Shown: positions 1-5,816 of the stretch, piece by piece
How the letters are laid out: each line of letters opens with the position of its first letter
How positions within the stretch are numbered: the stretch's first letter is position 1
NCBI GenBank assembly: GCA_017431755.1
Contig: JAFRKM010000011.1
Location: 1-5,865 of the forward strand
Direction: 5' to 3'
DNA length: 5,865 nucleotides
Source: Clostridia bacterium
Lineage (GTDB): Bacteria; Bacillota; Clostridia; Oscillospirales; Acutalibacteraceae
Notes under the pieces: model-generated
Database searches by the model: none
What the model was told of the DNA's origin: nothing
Seen by the model: the letters and a program-made list of their open reading frames with translations, nothing else
Made by a program: the position numbers and the translations under genes

Positions 1-454
1 AGTCGTTTCCGTTTATTGACTGAGTGATTTCTGTAGGCTTTTTTACGTAAATTTTTGTACATACTCCGAAAGCACCATGAATATCAACTTTTCTGGGGTT
101 TACAGCTCTACAATTTATGTACTCGGGTTTGGTGAAAGTTAAAGCAACCGCATTTTCTGCAGTGTTTTTAATGTCGATAGAGCATGAAAACGGTGCGGAA
201 TTTTCATAGCATCTAAGCTTTGTGTTTTCCGGGTCACTATAGATAATTTTAATATTTGTAGTGCCTTCAATATTAAGCCTGTCACCGGATATATTTTTAG
301 AAGATATATTTGGAAAAATTTTGCAACTTAAAATTTTTTGAATATCCGGGCAGTAATCCGGAAGTGAGAAATCTAAATCAACCGGAACCTCTTGGCAGCC
401 TTCGAAATCAAGAGACCTTACAGAAATTTGTTGTTTGTTTACGTCATAATTCAT
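1..454 (-). CDS. SPOCS-domain (DUF3794) protein, N-terminal part, runs off the window
   Basis: This is an open frame of 151 complete codons from an ATG at 454 to the window edge, with no stop; the C-terminus lies outside. The start is supported by an AAGGAGAGG ribosome binding site at 461-469, 6 nt upstream. The protein begins MNYDVNKQQISV and carries FSLPDYCPDIQKIL at residues 29-42, which I recognise as the hallmark of the first SPOCS/DUF3794 repeat. No signal peptide or membrane segment is visible. Family knowledge: clostridial SPOCS proteins often have several such domains followed by LysM. The best known, SipL of Clostridioides difficile, binds the coat morphogen SpoIVA during spore formation. 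Which paralog this is cannot be decided from 151 residues. It lies 71 nt downstream of the co-directional PdaB-like gene, so co-transcription is plausible. A sporulation or envelope role is inferred from family and neighbour. Confidence 0.85.
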   Translation of the reverse strand, partial: MNYDVNKQQISVRSLDFEGCQEVPVDLDFSLPDYCPDIQKILSCKIFPNISSKNISGDRLNIEGTTNIKIIYSDPENTKLRCYENSAPFSCSIDIKNTAENAVALTFTKPEYINCRAVNPRKVDIHGAFGVCTKIYVKKPTEITQSINGND

Positions 455-525
455 TTTATACCTCTCCTTGTTTTAAGTAGTATTAATTTGTATTCTTGAA
501 ATTTTTTATTTATTACAATTTATTT

Positions 526-1284
526 TTAATTTTGAGGGGATTGTTTACCTTGAGAACTTATTTTGTAGTTTTCTTTGTAAATTATTTGGGAAATTGGTAC
601 AATTTCATATCCTTCGGATTTAATTGTGTCTATAATTTTTGGTAAGGCTTCGGGAGTGTTTTTGGCGCCATTATGCATAAGTATTATAGATCCAGGCTTA
701 ATTTTAGTTTTGATACGTTTTACCATATCGTCAGCGGACGGGTTTTTCCAGTCTAAACTGTCAACGTCCCATTGAATGCAGTGCATGTTTAATTCGTTTG
801 TGCTTTCCACTACGCAGTTGTTGTAATCGCCGTAAGGAGGCCTGAATAAAATCGGTCTTGGTACCCCGGCGGATTCTATTTTTTTGTTGCAGTTTTCAAT
901 TTGCTCTTTAATTTTTTCTTTTTCCATTTTTGGCAGGTGTGGGTGAGTGTCGGAATGGTTTCCCACGTCATGTCCGGCATCTGCAATTGCTTTAACGGAC
1001 TGCGGATATTTTTCTGCCCAGAATCCAACTAAAAAGAATGTGCTTTTAACTTCTTTTTCTGACAAAATATCAAGTAGAGTTTGCGTTTGCTCATTTCCCC
1101 AAGCAGCGTCAAAAGATATACTTACAACTTTTTCTTTTTTGTCTACGCAGTAAATTGGTAGCTTCCGTTCCTCGGCTGAAAGAATATTGCTACCGTTAAG
1201 CGAAACAATTCCAAAAAGTGCCGCGCTGATTACAAAGCCTACAATAACCATTAATTTTTTTCTGTTTAAAATAAAAACTTTCAT
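526..1284 (-). CDS. PdaB-like polysaccharide deacetylase (CE4 / NodB fold), membrane-anchored
   Basis: A 252-residue protein starting at the ATG at 1284 (MKVFILNRKK). A longer in-frame start at 1305 is rejected because it lies upstream of the AAGGAGGA ribosome binding site at 1294-1301. Residues 11-29 form one hydrophobic helix after a basic stretch, so it is probably an uncleaved anchor or signal sequence that places the catalytic domain outside the cytoplasm. NodB motifs appear in order: FDAAWG at 58-63 (Asp59), HSDTH at 110-114 (the metal-binding His pair), RPPYG at 148-152, DVDSLDW at 173-179, and LMH at 202-204 (catalytic His204). The FDxxWG form of motif 1, instead of FDDG, is typical of the PdaB branch, which acts in spore cortex or cell-wall glycan processing. 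Unlike B. subtilis PdaB as I remember it, motif 2 here is complete, so de-N-acetylase activity is plausible. The substrate is not shown by the sequence. The start region is enclosed in a hairpin (see 1295-1324). Confidence 0.9.
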   Translation of the reverse strand: MKVFILNRKKLMVIVGFVISAALFGIVSLNGSNILSAEERKLPIYCVDKKEKVVSISFDAAWGNEQTQTLLDILSEKEVKSTFFLVGFWAEKYPQSVKAIADAGHDVGNHSDTHPHLPKMEKEKIKEQIENCNKKIESAGVPRPILFRPPYGDYNNCVVESTNELNMHCIQWDVDSLDWKNPSADDMVKRIKTKIKPGSIILMHNGAKNTPEALPKIIDTIKSEGYEIVPISQIIYKENYKISSQGKQSPQN

Positions 1285-1294
1285 ATTAAAAAAT

Positions 1295-1324
1295 CCTCCT
1301 TGCATAAATACATATGCAAAGAGG
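1295..1324 (-). promoter_or_regulatory. Hairpin enclosing the deacetylase ribosome binding site, with terminator-like T-run
   Basis: On the minus strand a 5' arm CCTCTTTGCATA (1324-1313) pairs with TATGCAAGGAGG (1306-1295) across a 6-nt loop. All 12 positions pair, one as a U-G wobble. The 3' arm is itself the AAGGAGG ribosome binding site of the PdaB-like gene, so folding would hide it. The arm is followed at once by ATTTTTT, so the element also has the form of an intrinsic terminator. It could act as a transcriptional or translational gate in front of the deacetylase. The pairing is seen directly; the regulatory role is inferred. It resembles the hairpin at 1359-1392. Confidence 0.6.
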
Positions 1325-1358
1325 AAAAAATTTAGAATTTTAAATAAAAAACATAAAA

Positions 1359-1392
1359 ATTTCCTTTGTATAAATCTATATACAAAGGAAAT
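1359..1392 (-). terminator. Intrinsic terminator after the double-glycine-leader gene
   Basis: This is a perfect 14-bp inverted repeat (core TTTCCTTTGTATA / TATACAAAGGAAA) with a 6-nt loop at 1373-1378. It starts 18 nt past the stop codon of the 1411-1767 gene. On the minus strand the stem runs straight into TTTTTATGTTTTTT, giving the required U-rich tail. The stem is AT-rich, so termination may be partial, allowing read-through into the deacetylase. Position, symmetry and T-tract all fit a minus-strand terminator. Confidence 0.75.
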
Positions 1393-1410
1393 CCGTTTAA
1401 TAAATTAGTT

Positions 1411-1767
1411 TTATTTATTTAAATATTCGTTCCAATCTTGTTCGTCAGCTTCACTTCCGTAAGGCATGCCAGATTCATGAGTTGATTGACCCGGCTTATT
1501 ACTAAAATGATCATGCCAAGCGTCTTCGTCATCGCTACTCATATATGGTGAACCGTCAGCGTTACTATATTGTCCGCCTTTTCCATTTCCACCTTTTTTG
1601 CCTGAAAATGCATGGGCGAGTCCTCCAGCGGCTGCTGCGGCAATTGCTACACCGGCTCCTATAAAAGCTTTTTTAAGTGCAGATTTGTTGATGCTTAGTC
1701 CTCCTGCGATTTGATCAAGGGCTTCTTCTGAGATTACGCCATTTTCCATTTCTTTGTTTTCTGCCAT
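1411..1767 (-). CDS. Double-glycine-leader protein with two acidic PY..DE..W repeats, function unknown
   Basis: A 118-residue protein. The ATG at 1767 is chosen because AAGGAG lies at 1776-1781, 8 nt upstream; an in-frame GTG at 1776 overlaps that site and is unlikely. Residues 1-23 (MAENKEMENG, then VISEEALDQIAGG) look like a bacteriocin-type double-glycine leader, with predicted cleavage after Gly23 by a C39-peptidase transporter. The remainder has three parts: a hydrophobic Ala/Gly-rich segment at 34-54, a Gly/Lys linker at 55-65, and an acidic tail. The tail holds two copies of GxPYxSxxDExxW, at 72-84 and 100-112, each ending shortly after in NK. I recognise the leader type but not the protein. 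It could be a bacteriocin-like or signalling peptide, or a surface-associated exported protein. No transporter, immunity or modification gene is visible beside it. It lies 99 nt downstream of the co-directional calcium ATPase and ends at its own terminator. Confidence 0.8.
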   Translation of the reverse strand: MAENKEMENGVISEEALDQIAGGLSINKSALKKAFIGAGVAIAAAAAGGLAHAFSGKKGGNGKGGQYSNADGSPYMSSDDEDAWHDHFSNKPGQSTHESGMPYGSEADEQDWNEYLNK

Positions 1768-1795
1768 TTTAAACACTCCTTAAATAAAATTTTTA

Positions 1796-1859
1796 GACCT
1801 TTAAAATTGAATTTATTAATTAAAAATTTTAATAAAATTCATAGATTTTTTTAAAGATC
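1796..1859 (-). terminator. Large AT-rich palindrome just after the calcium ATPase, possible terminator
   Basis: The outer arms GACCTTTAAAA (1796-1806) and TTTTAAAGATC (1849-1859) pair over 11 positions, with a U-G wobble in the minus-strand RNA. An inner stem pairs GAATTTATTAA (1809-1819) with TTAATAAAATTC (1829-1840) with a one-base bulge. The structure begins 7 nt past the ATPase stop codon, where a terminator is expected. However, the tail on the minus strand is CTAAAAATTTTATTT, not a clean T-run, and the base composition makes some pairing likely by chance. It may be a weak terminator or an mRNA 3'-end stabiliser. Confidence 0.4.
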
Positions 1860-1866
1860 GAGTTCA

Positions 1867-4524
1867 TTATAATATGAATAGTATATAAAAGTCATGCTTT
1901 TTTTTAAAAAATTTTTCTGTTTCTGAAATGATGAGTGGAAAAAGCGCTAAAATCCAAACGATAGCCCATTGTAAATTTGATAAGGGCGAAACTTTAAAGA
2001 ATGCTGTAAACATTGGCAAAGTTATTACAATTATTTGCAAGAACATGCAAAGTACTACTGAATATACTAATTTTAAATTACTAAAAAATCCTGTGATGAA
2101 TAAAGATTTTCTGCTTTGTACGTTAAATGTTTGAATAAGCTGACTAAGTCCAAGCGTTACAAAAGACATAGTTCTGCCAATAATTGGGTTAAAAGGATCG
2201 GAGTCAAAAAACACTCTACCAATACTAAAAGCAAGAAGCCCTACTGAGGCAATAAAACATCCTTCAATTATAATGTTATATCCAAGTCCATTTGAAAACA
2301 GGCTTTTTTTAGGGTCATTTGGAAAACGTTTCATTATGTTTTTGTCAATCGGGTCCATTCCTAAGGCCAGTGCGGGAAAGGCGTCGGTTACTAGATTTAT
2401 CCAAAGAAGATGTATTGCCAAAAGCGGAGAAGGGAGGCGGAGTAAAAATCCTAAAAGTACTACCACTGCTTCTCCAATATTTGTAGAGAGCAAAAAATGT
2501 ATAGTTTTTTTGATATTGTCGTACATGCCCCTGCCTTGTCTGATTGTTTCTACAACGGACGTAAAATTATCGTCTGCAAGTATTATATCAGAAGCCGATT
2601 TTGCAGCGTCTGTTCCCGATTTGCCCATTGCGCAACCGATATCTGCGGCTTTTAGTGCTGGGGCATCATTTACTCCGTCGCCTGTCATTGCCACTATTTC
2701 ACCATTTGCTTGTAGTGCTTTTATTATTCTAACTTTGTGTTCGGGAGAGATTCTTGCAAATACATGGCAATTTTTTACTTTGTTTTTTAATATCTTATCG
2801 CTCATTTTATTAATTTCCGGACCTGTAATTACTTTTGAATCTGGTGATGAAATTCCCACTTGCTCGGCAATGGCTTGAGCTGTATTTTTGTGGTCCCCTG
2901 TTATCATAATTGTTCGTATTCCTGCACTTTTACATGTATTTACCGCGTAGTTTGCTTCAGGGCGTGGAGGATCTATTATTCCGATTACACCACAAAAAAT
3001 TAAATTTTTTTCTATTTTTGAATTTTCAGGTGCATTTTTTTCGTTTTTAAAAGCAAAAGCTAAAGTTCGCAGTGATTTAGAAGCCATATCATCAATTTGA
3101 AAATTTATTTTTTGAATTATTTTTTGACTTAAAGGTTTAATTTTTTCGTTTTCAATGTAATAGGAGCATTTTTCTAAAATAATATCAGGAGCCCCTTTGG
3201 AGATGATTTTAATGTTATTTTCAGATGTTTTATGAAGTGTTGTCATCATTTTTCTTTTGGAATCAAAAGGTATTTCGCTTATTCTGGGAAATATTTTTTC
3301 TAAATCTTTTTTGTGTATCCCCGATTTTTCTCCTGCAATTAAAAGAGCGTTTTCAGTTGGCTCGCCTTGAGCGGAAATTTCACCGTGGTTGCGGGTAGGT
3401 GAGGAATTGTTGCAAAGCACACCAAGTTTTAGGATTTTTTTGGCAAAATGACTGTTTAGATTTTCTTTATTAAAAGTGCTGCGAATTTCTGTTACTAGCA
3501 TTTTGTTCATGGTGAGTGTTCCGGTTTTGTCAGAGCATATAACTGTTGCGTGTCCAAGAGTTTCTACAGCGGGTAGTTTTCTTACGATAGTATTATTTTT
3601 TGCCATTCTTCTAACACCATTTGCTAATACTATTGTAACAACCGCGGGTAAGCCTTCCGGAATAGCTGCTACGGCTAAACTTATGGATATCATAAACATT
3701 TCCATTAAGTTTACTTTTTGCATGGCGCCTAAGAAAAAAACAATTATGCTTATAATCATTATAATTATACCGATAATTTTGCTTGTGTGAGAGAGTTTTA
3801 TTTGTAGCGGCGTTTGTTTTGGTTTCCCGCTGTTAACAAACGCCTGTACTTTTCCCGTTTCGGTTTTTGCTCCTGTTTCTACGGCTACGGCGAGTGCTCT
3901 GCCACGGTCGATTATACTACCTGTGTAAAGCATGTTTTTTCTGTCAGCAAGGGGAGTGTTTAAATCGTAAATTTTTGACTCGTTTTTTTCGGTGGCAAAA
4001 GATTCACCGGTTATTGCGGATTCTTCTACTGCTAAGTTGGAGGATTTAATTATTCTTGCGTCTGCGCACACTATATTTCCCGTGGAAAGGCTGAGTATAT
4101 CTCCAGGTACGATGTCTTCTGTGGGGATTTTTTTAACTTCTGAATTTCTTATTACTTTTGTTAAGGAGGTAGACAAATGTTTTAAGGAATCTATTTCTTT
4201 TTCGGCTTTTGTTTCTTGCAGAATGCCTATGGTTGAGTTTATTATTACTATTGCTAGTATTATAATTGTATCTATGTAATCTGATTTGCCACTTAAAAAA
4301 GAAGTAAAAAACGAAATCCCCGCTGCAGATATTAAGATTATTACCATGAAATCCGAAATTTGCTCCATTAATTTAGCACCAAAGCTTTTTCGTTTTTCTT
4401 CCGGTAGAGCATTTTTTCCGTAAATTAGTTGTCTCTTTTTAACCTCATCGTTATTTAAACCTTTTTTTGGATTTACATTTAATTTTTCCAGTACTTTTTC
4501 AGTACTCAAAGTGTGCCAGTCCAT
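1867..4524 (-). CDS. Calcium-transporting P-type ATPase (P2, SERCA/PMCA-like)
   Basis: An 885-residue protein of normal family length. The start at 4524 is set by AAGGAG at 4533-4538. The core is complete: a cation-ATPase N-terminal domain at about 1-60, actuator TGES at 172-175, phosphorylation motif DKTGTLT from Asp332, nucleotide-binding KGAPD at 443-447, DPP at 518-520, and hinge TGDGVNDAP at 614-622. About ten membrane helices are visible, four before Asp332 and six after about residue 675. Calcium ligands can be matched to SERCA: VAAIPEGLP in M4 (Glu290), NIGE in M5 (Asn682, Glu685) and NLVTD in M6 (Asn710, Thr713, Asp714). The M8 position of SERCA Glu908 appears to be Ser794 or Gln795, which I believe is common in bacterial members. 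This supports ATP-driven Ca2+ export across the cytoplasmic membrane, though Mn2+ cannot be excluded. It is transcribed divergently from the SCIFF gene, with 162 nt between the start codons. It shows no lesion. Confidence 0.95.
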   Translation of the reverse strand: MDWHTLSTEKVLEKLNVNPKKGLNNDEVKKRQLIYGKNALPEEKRKSFGAKLMEQISDFMVIILISAAGISFFTSFLSGKSDYIDTIIILAIVIINSTIGILQETKAEKEIDSLKHLSTSLTKVIRNSEVKKIPTEDIVPGDILSLSTGNIVCADARIIKSSNLAVEESAITGESFATEKNESKIYDLNTPLADRKNMLYTGSIIDRGRALAVAVETGAKTETGKVQAFVNSGKPKQTPLQIKLSHTSKIIGIIIMIISIIVFFLGAMQKVNLMEMFMISISLAVAAIPEGLPAVVTIVLANGVRRMAKNNTIVRKLPAVETLGHATVICSDKTGTLTMNKMLVTEIRSTFNKENLNSHFAKKILKLGVLCNNSSPTRNHGEISAQGEPTENALLIAGEKSGIHKKDLEKIFPRISEIPFDSKRKMMTTLHKTSENNIKIISKGAPDIILEKCSYYIENEKIKPLSQKIIQKINFQIDDMASKSLRTLAFAFKNEKNAPENSKIEKNLIFCGVIGIIDPPRPEANYAVNTCKSAGIRTIMITGDHKNTAQAIAEQVGISSPDSKVITGPEINKMSDKILKNKVKNCHVFARISPEHKVRIIKALQANGEIVAMTGDGVNDAPALKAADIGCAMGKSGTDAAKSASDIILADDNFTSVVETIRQGRGMYDNIKKTIHFLLSTNIGEAVVVLLGFLLRLPSPLLAIHLLWINLVTDAFPALALGMDPIDKNIMKRFPNDPKKSLFSNGLGYNIIIEGCFIASVGLLAFSIGRVFFDSDPFNPIIGRTMSFVTLGLSQLIQTFNVQSRKSLFITGFFSNLKLVYSVVLCMFLQIIVITLPMFTAFFKVSPLSNLQWAIVWILALFPLIISETEKFFKKKHDFYILFIL

Positions 4525-4563
4525 TTTATCCGCTCCTTAAATATTTAACATTTTAATTTTTTT

Positions 4564-4592
4564 AATATATACCTTTTAAGTAAAATATATAC
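4564..4592. repeat. 9-bp direct repeat in the divergent intergenic region
   Basis: AATATATAC occurs at 4564-4572 and again at 4584-4592, exactly 20 bp apart (about two helical turns), between the ATPase start and the SCIFF promoter. The spacing would suit a protein binding one face of the DNA. The spacer is very AT-rich, so chance is a serious alternative. I found no convincing sigma-70 promoter for the ATPase on the minus strand here. Confidence 0.25.
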
Positions 4593-4623
4593 TTGAAAAC
4601 AACCTTATATTACTTTTGGGGTA

Positions 4624-4652
4624 TTTAAAAAAATATTGTTTTGTGTTATGAT
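4624..4652 (+). promoter_or_regulatory. Sigma-A type extended -10 promoter for the SCIFF gene
   Basis: The -10 box TATGAT (4647-4652) is preceded by TGT (4644-4646), giving the extended -10 form TGnTATnAT. A -35 candidate TTTAAA (4624-4629) lies 17 bp upstream and matches 4 of 6 consensus bases. Transcription would start near 4659, about 15 nt before the AAGGAG ribosome binding site at 4674-4679. The result is a short leader with no sign of a riboswitch. Confidence 0.6.
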
Positions 4653-4686
4653 GTAAGAGCAAATAAAATATGTAAGGAGAGTTTTT

Positions 4687-4824
4687 ATGAAACACGTTAA
4701 AACAATTAATAAGTCTGACCTTAAAAAAAGTGCGGTAGGCGGCGGTTGCGGAGAATGTCAAGCATCTTGTCAAACGGCTTCTAAAGTGGATAACACGGTC
4801 AGCAACCAAAAATGTGAAAAGTAG
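4687..4824 (+). CDS. scfA: SCIFF-type ranthipeptide precursor with only four of six cysteines
   Basis: A 45-residue peptide beginning MKHVKTINKSDLKKSAVGGG, with AAGGAG at 4674-4679, 7 nt before the ATG. Length, the MKHxKT start, the CGECQxSCQ block and the final NQxCEK identify the SCIFF family (six cysteines in forty-five residues), together with the maturase gene downstream. The family pattern is C-x2-C-x3-C-x3-C-x3-C-x6-C, with cysteines at 21, 24, 28, 32, 36 and 43. Here 21, 24, 28 and 43 are present, but 32 is Ser and 36 is Asn, and residues 33-36 read KVDN. In the characterised homologue CteA, the maturase joins Cys32 to Thr37. Here the acceptor Thr37 remains but the donor is gone. Such peptides are proposed to be exported and to act in signalling, with the true role unsettled. 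Either the gene is decaying or it encodes a variant using other cysteines. Confidence 0.88.
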   Translation: MKHVKTINKSDLKKSAVGGGCGECQASCQTASKVDNTVSNQKCEK

Positions 4825-4845
4825 AAAATATTAATACTAAAAAAC

Positions 4846-4873
4846 AAGTCTTTTGACTTAGGTCAAAAGATTT
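4846..4873 (+). terminator. Attenuating hairpin between SCIFF precursor and maturase
   Basis: AAGTCTTTTGAC (4846-4857) pairs with GTCAAAAGATTT (4862-4873) around a TTAG loop: 12 pairs, of which one is G-U. It is followed by AATTTTGTTT, a broken U-rich tail. It lies 21 nt after the scfA stop and 49 nt before scfB, with no clear new promoter between. A leaky terminator here would make much more precursor than enzyme, as is usual in peptide-maturase operons. The fold is seen; the partial termination is inferred. Confidence 0.65.
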
Positions 4874-4922
4874 AATTTTGTTTAAATGAATAAAGTAAGA
4901 AAAGTTACTAAAGAGGATAAAA

Positions 4923-5816
4923 ATGATACATAAATTTAAATTTGAAGATTATAACTTTGTGGTAGATACTAATAGCGGTGCTGTGCATATGGTAGATGAT
5001 ATTTTTTATGATGCGCTGGAGTATATGAATGGTGATTTTTTTGATTACACCGAAAACTATGTTATAAAAAAGCTGGAAAATAAATATTCCAAAGAAGACA
5101 TAAAAGAAACATACAGCGAAATTTTAGAATTAAAAAATAAAGGGAAGTTATTTTCACCAGATATTTACGAAGATTTAGCTACTCCTGAAAAACTGAGTTC
5201 ACCTATAAAGGCGGTTTGTTTAAATGTTGCGCATGATTGTAACATGGCATGTAAATACTGTTTTGCAAGTAAAGGGGATTTTGGCTGTGGAAGAGAACTT
5301 ATGCCGCTTGAAACCGCAAAAAAAGCTGTTGACTTTATAATTAAAAATTCTTGGAATATAAAAAATCTGGAAATGGATTTTTTTGGTGGGGTACCGCTTT
5401 TAAATTTGGATGTTTTTGTAGAAACCGTTAAATATGCTCGAGGATTAGAAAAAATTCATAATAAAAATTTTAGATTCACAATAACTACTAACGGCCTGTT
5501 GCTTGATGATGAAAAAATTAAATTTATAAACAAAGAAATGTACGATGTAGTGCTTTCGCTTGATGGCAGAAAAGAAATTAACGATAAATTTCGTGTGACT
5601 AAAGCGGAAACAGGTACATATGATGCGGTGTTGCCGAAATTTAAAAAGCTTGTAGATTTACGAGGAGATAAAAGTTACTACGTCCGCGGTACATATACAA
5701 AAGAAAATTTAAATTTTTCAGATGATGTGATGCATATTTATAATTTAGGATTTAATGAAATTTCAATGGAACCCGTTATGTTTGACAGTAAATTGGAAGC
5801 TACATTAACTGAATAA
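4923..5816 (+). CDS. scfB: SCIFF radical SAM maturase, cut short by an in-frame TAA
   Basis: The 297 codons encode the front two thirds of a SCIFF maturase (CteB family, normally about 450 residues). Residues 1-90, starting MIHKFKFEDYNFVVD with NSGAVHMVDD, match the family's N-terminal RRE-like precursor-binding domain. The radical SAM domain follows from about 95, with CNMACKYC at 106-113 holding the three [4Fe-4S] ligands (Cys106, Cys110, Cys113), and SLDGRKEIND at 212-221. The family enzyme uses SAM to install a thioether in the SCIFF peptide; the C-terminal SPASM domain, with two further clusters, is absent here. Two lesions are visible. The GGEP motif that contacts SAM reads GGVP at 155-158 (GTA where GAA is expected), and TAA replaces a codon inside LTE-x-DL at 298. 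The frame reopens directly after it. The ribosome binding site, AGAGG at 4912-4916, is weaker than that of scfA. The truncated product is probably inactive. Confidence 0.88.
   Translation: MIHKFKFEDYNFVVDTNSGAVHMVDDIFYDALEYMNGDFFDYTENYVIKKLENKYSKEDIKETYSEILELKNKGKLFSPDIYEDLATPEKLSSPIKAVCLNVAHDCNMACKYCFASKGDFGCGRELMPLETAKKAVDFIIKNSWNIKNLEMDFFGGVPLLNLDVFVETVKYARGLEKIHNKNFRFTITTNGLLLDDEKIKFINKEMYDVVLSLDGRKEINDKFRVTKAETGTYDAVLPKFKKLVDLRGDKSYYVRGTYTKENLNFSDDVMHIYNLGFNEISMEPVMFDSKLEATLTE

Noticed and set aside
455..525. Possible sporulation sigma-factor promoter before the SPOCS gene (AATACTACTT and GAATACAAAT on the minus strand)
   Set aside because: Neither has a matching -35 element at the right distance, and the DNA is too AT-rich to give weight to a partial -10 match.
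1096..1113. FDAAWG in place of FDDG in motif 1 of the deacetylase, considered as a catalytic lesion
   Set aside because: FDxxWG is the usual form in PdaB-type deacetylases, and all other NodB motifs are present, so this is family variation.
1187..1408. Plus-strand open frame of 73 codons
   Set aside because: It is antisense to the deacetylase start and the two hairpins, and the Lys/Phe/Asn-rich product reflects AT-rich DNA only.
2273..2878. Plus-strand open frame of 201 codons
   Set aside because: It is wholly antisense to the well-conserved hinge and membrane region of the calcium ATPase, with no ribosome binding site; the other plus-strand frames within 1928-4279 are likewise shadows.
4576..4809. 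Minus-strand open frame of 77 codons
   Set aside because: It lies opposite the SCIFF gene and its promoter, has no ribosome binding site or recognisable domain, and is better explained as the complement of scfA.
5814..5816. Recoding of the maturase TAA as a sense codon
   Set aside because: TAA ends the intact ATPase and deacetylase frames here, and pyrrolysine or selenocysteine insertion uses TAG or TGA, so a nonsense mutation or error is simpler.
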